64,000 nucleotides of DNA from NCBI GenBank assembly GCA_024691425.1, contig JAILNQ010000023.1, forward strand, positions 1 through 64,000. Reading direction: 5' to 3'. Source of the DNA: Lachnospiraceae bacterium (GTDB taxonomy: Bacteria; Bacillota; Clostridia; Lachnospirales; Lachnospiraceae). This document shows positions 52,439 through 60,703 of this stretch, piece by piece. Position numbers and translations under genes: made by a program. The notes beneath the pieces are model-generated. The model saw nothing but the letters and a program-made list of their open reading frames with translations, had not been told where the DNA came from and did no database searches. Numbering within the stretch: position 1 is the first letter of the stretch; the number at the start of each line of letters is the position of its first letter.

Positions 52439-52891
52439 ATGCACAGACTGTACGGAAATGACGACATCACGATTTTCTGGGATTCAGACAGGTGCCGTCA
52501 TGCAAAAAAATGCGTCACAAACTGCCCGGAAGTTTTTGACATAACCCGCAAGCCGTGGATTAAGCCGGAAAACGCCGCAACGGCGAAAATATGGCAGACC
52601 ATAAGCTTATGTCCTACCGGGGCTCTGTCTTGCGTTTACAATCATGATATCAAAGTTGTTTTCGAAGAGGAGAACTTCTGGAGCGCGGCTTATGATGGCG
52701 ATGTGCTGATCGGAGAGTGCGATTATACCGTAAATGACGGAAAATGGGCCATAGTCCATACCGAAGTCGTTCCCGAGCACGGCGGAAAAGGGATCGCTAA
52801 AAGGCTTGTATTTACTGTTGTCGAAGAAGCCGAGAAAAAGGGAACAGGTATTATCCCTGTATGCTCATATGCTGCAAAAATCCTTGGTTAA
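52439..52891 (+). CDS. YjdI-type Fe-S domain fused to YjdJ-type GNAT domain
   Basis: A 150-residue protein. The N-terminal 60 residues are a YjdI-like mono-cluster domain (DRCRHAKKCVTNCPEVFD, ISLCPTGALSC) with four cysteines for a cluster. The C-terminal part (about 72-150) is a short GNAT of the YjdJ type (VHTEVVPEHGGKGIAKRLVF). In many genomes these are two adjacent genes; here they are one. Function unknown. Confidence 0.88.
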   Translation: MHRLYGNDDITIFWDSDRCRHAKKCVTNCPEVFDITRKPWIKPENAATAKIWQTISLCPTGALSCVYNHDIKVVFEEENFWSAAYDGDVLIGECDYTVNDGKWAIVHTEVVPEHGGKGIAKRLVFTVVEEAEKKGTGIIPVCSYAAKILG

Positions 52892-53089
52892 AACCATACC
52901 GAGCCCCGTTACTGCTATGATCGCGAGTGCCGGATATACTATTCCGCTTAAGATCATCGTGAGCACGGCAACCGGCAGGCAGACAATGAACGCGCAGTTC
53001 CTGAAAGCGTTCCAGCGGTTTGATATCGAAATGATGATAAGCCTTCCGTAAACTGCACAGAAAAGAACTACAGCCGCTATCGTGATCAT
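52865..53089 (-). CDS. Small two-helix membrane protein
   Basis: A 74-residue protein with two or more hydrophobic helices (ITIAAVVLFCAVYGRLIIISI, AFIVCLPVAVLTMILSGI, ALAIIAVTGLGMVL). A strong site AGGAGGG 8 bases before ATG supports it. It overlaps the end of the convergent Fe-S/GNAT gene by 27 bases. Function unknown. Confidence 0.6.
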   Translation of the reverse strand: MITIAAVVLFCAVYGRLIIISISNRWNAFRNCAFIVCLPVAVLTMILSGIVYPALAIIAVTGLGMVLTKDFCSI

Positions 53090-53249
53090 TTTTATTCCCT
53101 CCTGACCGTAAGTGCATACAGCCTTTATCTTTCAGGCTTTTGCCTCCGTTTTATGATCTTATGATACACGGACGGGATTAAGCGGTCTTTTAGGTTTCAT
53201 TAAAAGAGCATTAAAACATACAGAAAATGTCAGATGAGGAATTGATAAG

Positions 53250-53717
53250 ATGGGATTCGAGATTGAAAGAAAATTCACGATAAAGCATATTCCGGAAGGA
53301 ACAGGATCATGTAAGCGTCATATCATCGAACAGGCGTATCTTACGACGGAGCCTGTAATACGCGTACGCCGCGAGGATGACAGTTACTACATGACCTACA
53401 AGGGGACCGGCGGCAGCAATACTTCACTGTCTCATGAAGAGTACAATCTGCCGCTTTCAAAAGAGGCATATGAAACGCTGAAGTCAAAAGCCGACGGCAA
53501 CATCATAAGCAAATGCCGGATACTTATTCCGTACGGAAAATACACAATAGAGCTCGACATTTTTGACGAGCCCTTTAAACCTCTCATAATAGCCGAAGTG
53601 GAATTTCCCTCTGAAAGCGAGGCGGATAAGTTCATACCGCCGGACTGGTTCGATGAAGACGTTACGGACAAAAAGGAATACCGCAACTCCTATCTTTCAC
53701 GGGCCGTCATGAAATAG
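53250..53717 (+). CDS. CYTH-domain protein (triphosphate tunnel family)
   Basis: A 155-residue single-domain protein with the family motif FEIERKF (ExExK), Arg-rich strands (IRVRREDDSYYMTYK) and acidic strand IIAEVEFPSE. Members hydrolyse inorganic or thiamine triphosphate, or make cAMP. No CHAD domain follows. Converges on argC with 3 bases between stops. Confidence 0.9.
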   Translation: MGFEIERKFTIKHIPEGTGSCKRHIIEQAYLTTEPVIRVRREDDSYYMTYKGTGGSNTSLSHEEYNLPLSKEAYETLKSKADGNIISKCRILIPYGKYTIELDIFDEPFKPLIIAEVEFPSESEADKFIPPDWFDEDVTDKKEYRNSYLSRAVMK

Positions 53718-53720
53718 CCG

Positions 53721-54665
53721 TCAGACAGACAGTCCCGTTGCCGGATCGATGCCCATGGATATGTTGAGGCATTCGATCGCAGCTCCGCTTGCACCTTTCC
53801 CGAGATTATCAAAAACGGACATGACAACTATCCTGTCCTCATTCCCCGCAACTATGATATCAGCATAGTCCAGTCCTGCCATGTCATTCGCGGAAATGAA
53901 CCCGTTCGTTTCTTTTTCTGAGCCGAACGGCCGTACTCTCACAAATACCTGCCCCTTATAGTAATCCGCATAGAAATCATGCAGAGCTTCGGGGCTCATT
54001 TTCTTTTTCATAAGTCCGGTATGGATCGGAAGATTCACGATCATGCCGCAGTAATAGTCATCAACAACCGGCATGAATACCGGTTCTGACGCAAGCCCTG
54101 TTATGATCTTCATCTCCGGAAGATGCTTATGCATCTGTGTGAGCGCATACTCGCGCGGCGCGTCAAGATCAGCAGTTCTCCCCTCGCCCTCATATAAAGC
54201 GATAGCTTTCTTCCCTGCTCCCGAATAGCCCGAAAGCGCAGGAACCGTAAAGGGATAGTCGGCCGGGAGTATTCCCTTTGATACGAGCGGATACGCCATC
54301 ATCACGAATCCTGACGCATAACAGCCGGGAACCGCGATACGTTTTCCTGTCCTGATCTTCTCAAAGAACTCCGGCGCAAGCTCCGGAAAACCATATGCCC
54401 ATCCGCTTGCAGTCCTGTGCGCCGTAGACGCGTCTATGATCACGGTATCCGGATTTTCGGCAAAAGAGACGGCTTCAACCGCGGCCGCATCCGGAAGACA
54501 TAAAAATGTGTAATCCGAACTGTTTATGAGTCTTTTCCGCTCTGCCGGATCCTTTCTCAGCTCCTCGCTTATGGTAAGAAGCTCGATATCATTCCTTCCG
54601 CTGAATCTTTCACGGATCCTCAGACCTGTCGTGCCTTCGCTTCCGTCGATGAAAACCTTAACCAA
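53721..54665 (-). CDS. argC: N-acetyl-gamma-glutamyl-phosphate reductase, type 2
   Basis: A 314-residue NADPH-dependent dehydrogenase of arginine synthesis. Marks: NAD loop FIDGSEGTTGLRIRERF, catalytic Cys in VPGCYASGF, and LSGYSGAGKKA. It is the shorter type 2 form. The start is TTG with AGGAGG 6 bases upstream inside lacI, overlapping the lacI stop by 8 bases. The separation from argJBD by 14 kb and its coupling to lacI are unusual. Confidence 0.93.
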   Translation of the reverse strand: MVKVFIDGSEGTTGLRIRERFSGRNDIELLTISEELRKDPAERKRLINSSDYTFLCLPDAAAVEAVSFAENPDTVIIDASTAHRTASGWAYGFPELAPEFFEKIRTGKRIAVPGCYASGFVMMAYPLVSKGILPADYPFTVPALSGYSGAGKKAIALYEGEGRTADLDAPREYALTQMHKHLPEMKIITGLASEPVFMPVVDDYYCGMIVNLPIHTGLMKKKMSPEALHDFYADYYKGQVFVRVRPFGSEKETNGFISANDMAGLDYADIIVAGNEDRIVVMSVFDNLGKGASGAAIECLNISMGIDPATGLSV

Positions 54666-55698
54666 TGCTAACCTCCTGATTCCCGGTGCTCTCCCGCTCT
54701 ACGATCTTCGCTTCCATAATGATCTTCTGATGCGCCAGGTCGTGGCGTATGACGTCGAACAGTATAGAGCATGTCTTTCTTGCCATCTCTTCGAAAGGCT
54801 GGCAGATCGTCGTGAGCGTAGGTGCGCAGAACGTTCCCATGTCGATTCCGTCATAGCCGACGACTGCAACATCCTCCGGTACGCGTATGCCTGCTTCACG
54901 AAGCGCCTTGAGAGCTCCTATGGCCATAGTATCCGATATGGCAAATAATGCCGTAAATTTCATTTTCTTTTTAAGCATGCTGTTCATGACATCATAACCG
55001 TTCTGCATGCTGTATGTGTCGGCATCCTCTTCGGAATGCCATATAAGCTTCTGATCGGGCTTTATCTTATTATCCTCAAGGGCCCTTATGTATCCGTCAT
55101 ACCTGAGCTTCCCGATCGATATATCGGACTTAGGAGCACCCATGAAAGCAATCTTCTTATGGCCCTTCTTTATGAGAAAATCAACTATCTTTCGGCTCTC
55201 AGCTACGTCATCAACAGAAACGGACGAGTAACTTCCCTCCGAACCGTCAGATACAGGTATAGTGCTGAGAACAAAAGGAATGCCGATTTTCTCGAGTTTT
55301 TCGGTAGAATGAGTTATCAGGCCTCCGAGAAAAATGATCCCGCGCAGCTTTTTCTCCTTCACGAGCTCAAGCGCAACTTCAACCTCATCGGTATTCTCAT
55401 CGACATGCCGAAGCTCGAGCGAGTACCTCTTCACCTGGATCTCTTCCTCCATGATCCCGATCATTTTCATAAAAAAAGGGTTTGTCATACCCTTAACAAG
55501 AATAGCTATAGTCCGCGAATCGGTTTTCTTAAGGTTCCTGGCGCTGTTGTTCGGAACAAATCCGTATTCTTCCACGACATCGAGTACTTTCTGTCTGGTT
55601 TCCGGATTGATGTCGGGATGATTATTGAGCGCACGGGATACCGTTGCAACGCCGACGCCGCATATTTTCGCTATGTCCTTTATCGTAATGGTATCCAC
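54658..55698 (-). CDS. LacI-family transcriptional regulator
   Basis: A 346-residue repressor with an N-terminal helix-turn-helix (TIKDIAKICGVGVATVSRALN), a hinge region and a periplasmic-binding-type effector domain (ending VGYDGIDMGTFCAPTLTTI). It starts with GTG 5 bases after GGAGG. Divergent or neighbouring malQFGE genes and the array at 60523-60558 suggest it is the MalR-type regulator of the cluster. Own promoter at 55723-55750. Confidence 0.92.
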   Translation of the reverse strand: MDTITIKDIAKICGVGVATVSRALNNHPDINPETRQKVLDVVEEYGFVPNNSARNLKKTDSRTIAILVKGMTNPFFMKMIGIMEEEIQVKRYSLELRHVDENTDEVEVALELVKEKKLRGIIFLGGLITHSTEKLEKIGIPFVLSTIPVSDGSEGSYSSVSVDDVAESRKIVDFLIKKGHKKIAFMGAPKSDISIGKLRYDGYIRALEDNKIKPDQKLIWHSEEDADTYSMQNGYDVMNSMLKKKMKFTALFAISDTMAIGALKALREAGIRVPEDVAVVGYDGIDMGTFCAPTLTTICQPFEEMARKTCSILFDVIRHDLAHQKIIMEAKIVERESTGNQEVSIG

Positions 55699-55722
55699 TT
55701 ATTCCTCCATAGTCCAGATTAT

Positions 55723-55750
55723 ATTATAGCCGTCTGAGATTTTATGTCAA
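55723..55750 (-). promoter_or_regulatory. Promoter of lacI–argC
   Basis: Minus-strand TTGACA (55745-55750), 16 bases, TATAAT (55723-55728). Start near 55717, leaving a leader of only about 19 bases with GGAGG. Confidence 0.75.
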
Positions 55751-55752
55751 CC

Positions 55753-55794
55753 AAAATTGTACGGAAAGCTCATCAGAGCCTTCCGTACAATTTT
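55753..55794 (-). terminator. Terminator overlapping the 3' end of malQ
   Basis: Nearly perfect stem of 18 pairs (AAAATTGTACGGAA.. / ..TTCCGTACAATTTT) with a 4-base loop, ending in TTTT on the minus strand. The left arm contains the last malQ codons and the stop codon lies at the loop side. Confidence 0.85.
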
Positions 55795-57266
55795 GTTATC
55801 CTGTACATTTCTTTCGCAAGTTTTTTCGAAAATGCGCCCTTCTTCATCCTCCACACCCAGTTTCCTCCGACTGTTGAAGGAATGTTGATCCTCGCGCTGC
55901 TTCCGAGTCCGAGATAATCCTGCATAGGAATGATGCAGAGTTTCGAAACCGAGCTCATAGCAAGCTTTACGAAAGTGATCGCAAGTTCTGCGTCGGATGA
56001 AAATCCGCTTCTGCATATGTAGTCTAGCGCCATTCTTCTGTCCGCCGCCTTCATCTGATAAAACCATCCCGCTACAGTATCATTATCATGTGTTCCGGTA
56101 TAGCAGACAGTGTTCGGATCATAGTTATGAGGAAGGTAGTCAGAATCATCGCGGGAGTCGAATGCGAACTGAAGCACCTTCATGCCGGGATAACCGGTTC
56201 TTTTCACAAGCTTTATAACCGAATCCGTAAGGAAACCGAGATCCTCGGCGATCATGTCAACATCCCCGAGTTCATTCCTGATCGCCTTAAAAAGCCCGAA
56301 TCCAGGCCCCTTTTTCCACTTGCCGAATTCGGCAGTTTTATCTCCGTAAGGTATTGCATAATATGCGTCAAAAGCCCTGAAATGATCGACACGCACTACA
56401 TCATAAAGCTCATAGCAGTGCTTGATCCTTCTGATCCACCATCTGTATCCTTCACTTTTGTGATAATCCCAGTCATAAAGAGGATTTCCCCAGAGCTGGC
56501 CAGTGGCCGAGAACGCATCCGGCGGACATCCTGCAACGGCCGTCGGATATCCTTTTTCATCAAACTGGAACAGTTCCGGCGATGCCCATGTATCGGCACT
56601 GTCGAATGCCACGTAGATCGGAATATCACCTATGATCTTTATCCCCTTCCTGTTGGCATACTTCTTGAGCGCCTTCCACTGCTCCTGGAACTTGAACTGC
56701 AGGAACTTATAGAATTCAACTTCTTCAGCATATTTTTCAGAATAAGCGGCCAGCGCTTTTTTATCTCTTTTCCTTATCGGCTCGTCCCATTCGATAAAGC
56801 TCACTCCTCCGAATGAGTTCTTTACAGCCATATAGAGCGCATAATCATCAAGCCAGTATCTGTTCGCCGAACAGAACTTCGCATATGCCCTGTTGTTCTT
56901 AAGGTTCGCGCGCACATATGCCTTCCTCAGAAGCCTGAACCTTGCGCTGTACATCTTTCCGTAGTCAATCTTTTCCGGATCTTTTCCGAAATCATATGAA
57001 TCGGCTTCCTTCTTTGTCAAAAGTCCCTCAAATATGAGAATATCGGGATCTATGAAGTACGGATTCCCCGCGAACGTCGAAAACGACTGATAAGGACTGT
57101 CACCATAGCTCGTAGGTCCGAGCGGCAGTATCTGCCAATAGCTCTGGCCGCTTTCTGCGAGCATGTCAATGAAATGATAGCTTTCCTTTCCGAACGTCCC
57201 TATTCCGTATTTTCCCGGGAGCGATGCAACAGGCATCAGAACTCCGCTCTTTCTGATCTTTTTCAT
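55773..57266 (-). CDS. malQ: 4-alpha-glucanotransferase (amylomaltase)
   Basis: A 497-residue GH77 enzyme that disproportionates maltodextrins, cytoplasmic. Marks: the start SGVLMPVASLPGKYGIGTFG, SYWQILPLGPTSYGDSPYQS, nucleophile Asp in DVVRVDHFRAF, acid/base Glu in DMIAEDLGFLT, and CYTGTHDNDTVAGW. Single-domain form as in plants and many Firmicutes. It follows malG by 35 bases and ends the malEFGQ run. Confidence 0.95.
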   Translation of the reverse strand: MKKIRKSGVLMPVASLPGKYGIGTFGKESYHFIDMLAESGQSYWQILPLGPTSYGDSPYQSFSTFAGNPYFIDPDILIFEGLLTKKEADSYDFGKDPEKIDYGKMYSARFRLLRKAYVRANLKNNRAYAKFCSANRYWLDDYALYMAVKNSFGGVSFIEWDEPIRKRDKKALAAYSEKYAEEVEFYKFLQFKFQEQWKALKKYANRKGIKIIGDIPIYVAFDSADTWASPELFQFDEKGYPTAVAGCPPDAFSATGQLWGNPLYDWDYHKSEGYRWWIRRIKHCYELYDVVRVDHFRAFDAYYAIPYGDKTAEFGKWKKGPGFGLFKAIRNELGDVDMIAEDLGFLTDSVIKLVKRTGYPGMKVLQFAFDSRDDSDYLPHNYDPNTVCYTGTHDNDTVAGWFYQMKAADRRMALDYICRSGFSSDAELAITFVKLAMSSVSKLCIIPMQDYLGLGSSARINIPSTVGGNWVWRMKKGAFSKKLAKEMYRITKLYGRL

Positions 57267-57301
57267 GAATCACAACCTCGTTTTGACACATCCTGGCGCG
57301 G

Positions 57302-58147
57302 TCAGCCTTTGACGGCACCCGCAAGAACACCCTTAATTATATACTTCTGACAGGAAATGTACATAATTATGATCGGAAGAACCGTCATTATTATGCATGC
57401 CATCATCGGGCCCATAGCAACGTGTCCGTAGCTTCCCTTGAAATACTGTATAAGTATCGGAATGGTCGTATACTTCTTCCTGTCGAGAACAAGGTAAGGA
57501 AGCAGATAGTCATTCCAAAGCCACATAGTTTCAAGAATGCAGACCGATATAAGGGTAGGTTTAAGTATCGGCAATATCACCGAAAAGAAGGTCTTTATCG
57601 GATTGCATCCGTCTATCATTGCCGCTTCCTCGATCTCGAGCGGTATCGATTTCATGAATCCCGTGAACATGAACACTGCCAGGCCGGCACCGAAACCGAG
57701 ATAGATTATGCATATCCGAAAAGGCGTATCAAGCTCGAGACGGTCCGCCGTCGATGACAGCGTGAACATGAGCATCTGGAACGGCACGACCATCGAGAAT
57801 ACGAACAGAGCATAGCACATCTTCGAAAGAAAGTTATGCACCCTCGTTATATACCATGCGCACATCGATGTGCACAGCAGGATCAATACTACGGAAGATA
57901 CTGTAATGACGAGGCTGTATCCGAACGCCGTCGCAAAACCCTGTGCTCCGAGTGCCTGAACATAGTTCTCCAATCCCGCAAAACTTGCCGCATCCGGAAG
58001 TATGAACGCCGAATCTGTAGTAATGTATTTTTCCGATTTAAGGGAATTGATCAGTATCATGACTACCGGGTATACCCAGAAAATTGCCAGAATCCCGAGA
58101 AATGCCGATAAAACCGAAGCCGCTGTATTATTCTTCTTTTTCATCAC
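57302..58147 (-). CDS. Maltose-type ABC transporter permease (MalG-like)
   Basis: A 281-residue membrane subunit with six helices and the EAA loop EEAAMIDGCNPIKTFFSVILP in the cytoplasmic contact region with the ATPase. It overlaps malF (GTG start with ATG one codon later). No ATPase gene is in the cluster; such transporters often share MsmX/MsiK encoded elsewhere. Confidence 0.93.
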   Translation of the reverse strand: MMKKKNNTAASVLSAFLGILAIFWVYPVVMILINSLKSEKYITTDSAFILPDAASFAGLENYVQALGAQGFATAFGYSLVITVSSVVLILLCTSMCAWYITRVHNFLSKMCYALFVFSMVVPFQMLMFTLSSTADRLELDTPFRICIIYLGFGAGLAVFMFTGFMKSIPLEIEEAAMIDGCNPIKTFFSVILPILKPTLISVCILETMWLWNDYLLPYLVLDRKKYTTIPILIQYFKGSYGHVAMGPMMACIIMTVLPIIIMYISCQKYIIKGVLAGAVKG

Positions 58148-58995
58148 TGCTGCACCTCCCTTGACTTCGTGACTTTAAGCTGGATCAGCGAAATGAGTAT
58201 GACCATTATGCAGAAAATCACTGCTTTTGCCTGGCCGTATCCTTTCCACTGACCTCCCGATCTGCTATAGAAGGTATTGTATATGTTAAGGGCCATCATT
58301 TCCGATTCATGCGCCGGTTCACCTCCGGTGAGTGCCAGGTTCTGATCGAAAAGTTTAAAGCCGTTAGTTATCGTAAGGAATGAACATATCGTGATCGACG
58401 GCATTACATTCGGTATTTTGATCCTGAAAAGTATCTGTGAGGCCGAGGCGCCGTCTATCCTCGCGGCCTCTAAGTAATCCTCGGGTATCGACTGAAGACC
58501 GGCGATATAGATTATCATCATGTATCCTACCTGCTGCCAGAGCATCAGGATGATAAGTCCCCAGAAGCCGTATGTCGCATTAAGCGCAAGAAGCGGTTTG
58601 TCAAGCAGCGAAAGTACGCAGTTGAGAAGGATCTGCCAGATATAACCGAGCACGATGCCTCCGATGAGGTTCGGCATAAAAAAAACTGTCCTGTACAGAT
58701 TCGCACCCTTTATCCGGCTCGTGAGCGCTAAAGCTATCATGAACGCTATCACGTTGATGAGAACGGTCGATGCGACCGTGAATGCCGCCGTGAATGAAAA
58801 TGCGCTCCAGAAGCCCTCATCTGAAAGAGCGTACGCATAATTCTTTAAACCGATGAATGTTGCTTTCTTGATCGTCGTGAATTTGCAGAACGACAGATAC
58901 AGGCCCTGTATGAACGGATATATGAATCCTATGCAGAATGCGGCTAATGTAGGCAGCACAAAGACGGGCCAGTATCTTCTTATTGCTTTTTCCAT
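58144..58995 (-). CDS. Maltose-type ABC transporter permease (MalF-like)
   Basis: A 283-residue six-helix membrane subunit with the EAA loop DYLEAARIDGASASQILFRI. Without the large extracellular insert of E. coli MalF, like other Firmicutes sugar permeases. GGAGATAATTC before ATG. A terminator-like hairpin lies between it and malE. Confidence 0.93.
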   Translation of the reverse strand: MEKAIRRYWPVFVLPTLAAFCIGFIYPFIQGLYLSFCKFTTIKKATFIGLKNYAYALSDEGFWSAFSFTAAFTVASTVLINVIAFMIALALTSRIKGANLYRTVFFMPNLIGGIVLGYIWQILLNCVLSLLDKPLLALNATYGFWGLIILMLWQQVGYMMIIYIAGLQSIPEDYLEAARIDGASASQILFRIKIPNVMPSITICSFLTITNGFKLFDQNLALTGGEPAHESEMMALNIYNTFYSRSGGQWKGYGQAKAVIFCIMVILISLIQLKVTKSREVQQ

Positions 58996-59063
58996 GAATT
59001 ATCTCCTTTTTCCCAGAACATCAGCCATTTCTGTTCTGAAACCTTTGCAATGTCGGAATAAAA

Positions 59064-59119
59064 ACAGGGGAGGGACCCCGTCCGTGCGGAATTCCCGGTG
59101 TGCGAGGCTCCTCCCCTGT
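59064..59119 (-). terminator. Intrinsic terminator between malE and malF
   Basis: 10-base arms ACAGGGGAGG / CCTCCCCTGT around an imperfect loop, followed on the minus strand by TTTTTATT. Partial read-through would set the excess of binding protein over permease. Confidence 0.75.
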
Positions 59120-59138
59120 AGTTTATCATATGTGCTTA

Positions 59139-60491
59139 CTATTTAAGAGCGTATTCCGATGCCCAGCCGTCAACGAATGCTGATACAACTGCATCCCAGT
59201 CGCCCGTTCCTGCTGCATAAGCCGTAAGAGCTGATCCTACACCGTTCTTCCACTCTTCAGAAGGCATTGTCGTAAAGTTCCATGAAACGGGAACCTTGCC
59301 GTCAGCCGTATACTGTCTGTCATTAAGAACGAAGAGGTTCGTTGTCTCTGCCGCACTCTTGAAAGGAATGACACCGATCGTATCTGCGAGCATCTTTGTT
59401 CCTTCAGGAGATGTAACCATCCATGTAAGGAAATCTATCGTAGCCTTGATATCTTCCTCGGAAGCTTCTTTGTTTACGCACCAGTAGTTCTCTGTACCTG
59501 TGCAAAGACCCTGGTTTGCTTCATCGCCTACTCCGATGTAGATGGGGATCATAGCGAGCTGTTCGTCTGTCATGCCCTTGCCTGTAAGGTTAGCATATTC
59601 CCATGAACCGTTCTGATAGAATACTGCCTTTCCGTCAGCGAACTCGTTCTCGGCATCATCGCCCGTCTTGCTGGCAAGATCCTTAGGATCGCATGTTGCA
59701 TTGTTGATGTACAGATCCCAGATGTTCTTGTAAGCATCAAGGTAAGTTCCCTTTATCTCAGTTGTCGTATCGATCTTGTCTGCCTGATACTCGAAGTATA
59801 TAGGAAGGTTTGCAAGGTGTGTCTTGAATCTCCAGTCAGATGAAGGATCCATTCCTGCTGATGTGAATGCGGCGAAGCCGAGTTCATCCTTGCGTGCCGT
59901 GATGTCTTCAGCGATCTTCTTAAGGTCTGCAAATGACTTGATGTCCTCAACCTTATAACCGGCCTTTCCGAGAAGCTCGGTATTCGTGATTATTCCGTAT
60001 GACTCGATGACATATGCGATTCCTGCAACGTCGTCGCCGTCATAGAGTGCGAATGAATCACTCGTAAGCTCGTTATAGATTGATGAACCCTTAAGGTCAT
60101 AGCAGTAATCTGACCAGTTTGCAAGGCCGACAGGACCGTTCACCTGGAAGAGCGTGGGTGCTTCATCCTTTATGATCTCGGCTGAAAGTGTTTCTTCGTA
60201 TGTTCCTGAAGCAGCGGTAACGATCGTTACGGGAACTCCCGTCTGCTCCGTGTAAGTCTTGGCAATTCCCTGCCATGCTTCGTCTGCTTCGGGCTTGAAG
60301 TTTAAGTAGTAAACCTGACCTTCTCCTGTTGCTTCCGGTGCTTCGGCCGGCTCTTCAGTTTCTTCTGTCACCTCAGCATCTCCTGCAGGTGCAGGTGCAG
60401 GTGCGGCAGGCGCTGCAGCTCCGGCACATCCTGCAAGCATTGAAAATGCCATTGATGCTGCAAGTACAACTCCGATAGTTTTCTTCTTCAT
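59139..60491 (-). CDS. Maltose-type ABC transporter substrate-binding lipoprotein
   Basis: A 450-residue lipoprotein (VLAASMAFSMLAGCAGAAA, lipobox LAGC), then a Pro/Ala linker and an extracellular solute-binding type 1 fold (VYYLNFKPEADEAWQG, TLFQVNGPVGLANWSDYC, ADGKAVFYQNGSWEYANL). First gene of malEFGQ with AAAGGAGG before ATG. Linked malQ points to maltodextrins or a related alpha-glucoside. Confidence 0.92.
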   Translation of the reverse strand: MKKKTIGVVLAASMAFSMLAGCAGAAAPAAPAPAPAGDAEVTEETEEPAEAPEATGEGQVYYLNFKPEADEAWQGIAKTYTEQTGVPVTIVTAASGTYEETLSAEIIKDEAPTLFQVNGPVGLANWSDYCYDLKGSSIYNELTSDSFALYDGDDVAGIAYVIESYGIITNTELLGKAGYKVEDIKSFADLKKIAEDITARKDELGFAAFTSAGMDPSSDWRFKTHLANLPIYFEYQADKIDTTTEIKGTYLDAYKNIWDLYINNATCDPKDLASKTGDDAENEFADGKAVFYQNGSWEYANLTGKGMTDEQLAMIPIYIGVGDEANQGLCTGTENYWCVNKEASEEDIKATIDFLTWMVTSPEGTKMLADTIGVIPFKSAAETTNLFVLNDRQYTADGKVPVSWNFTTMPSEEWKNGVGSALTAYAAGTGDWDAVVSAFVDGWASEYALK

Positions 60492-60522
60492 AAGTATCCT
60501 CCTTTAGATAAATAAAACATCC

Positions 60523-60558
60523 GGTAACGGTATCGGTATCGTTATCGGTAACGTTTCC
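60523..60558. promoter_or_regulatory. Six-unit hexamer array, probable LacI-type operator
   Basis: Six adjacent 6-base units, GGTAAC GGTATC GGTATC then GTTATC GGTAAC GTTTCC, occupy the malE leader just after the transcription start. The best dyad is CGTTATCGGTAACG (60540-60553), centred on CG like LacI-family operators, with others overlapping. Probable target of the LacI-type regulator at 54658. Confidence 0.7.
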
Positions 60559-60572
60559 AACGACCTGACGCA

Positions 60573-60601
60573 AATATACACCCGTTCAGAAAAAGTTACA
60601 A
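60573..60601 (-). promoter_or_regulatory. Promoter of the malE operon
   Basis: Minus-strand TTGTAA (60596-60601), 17 bases, TATATT (60573-60578), start near 60566, so the hexamer array lies at about +8 to +43. Confidence 0.65.
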
Positions 60602-60703
60602 CCCCCTTTTTGTTTTTTCAGGTTGATTTGTGAATAATGGACAAATTCTTTTGAAATGATTTGTTGATAACAGCCGTCTGCAAAATGCAACAGTAAGCAG
60701 CTG

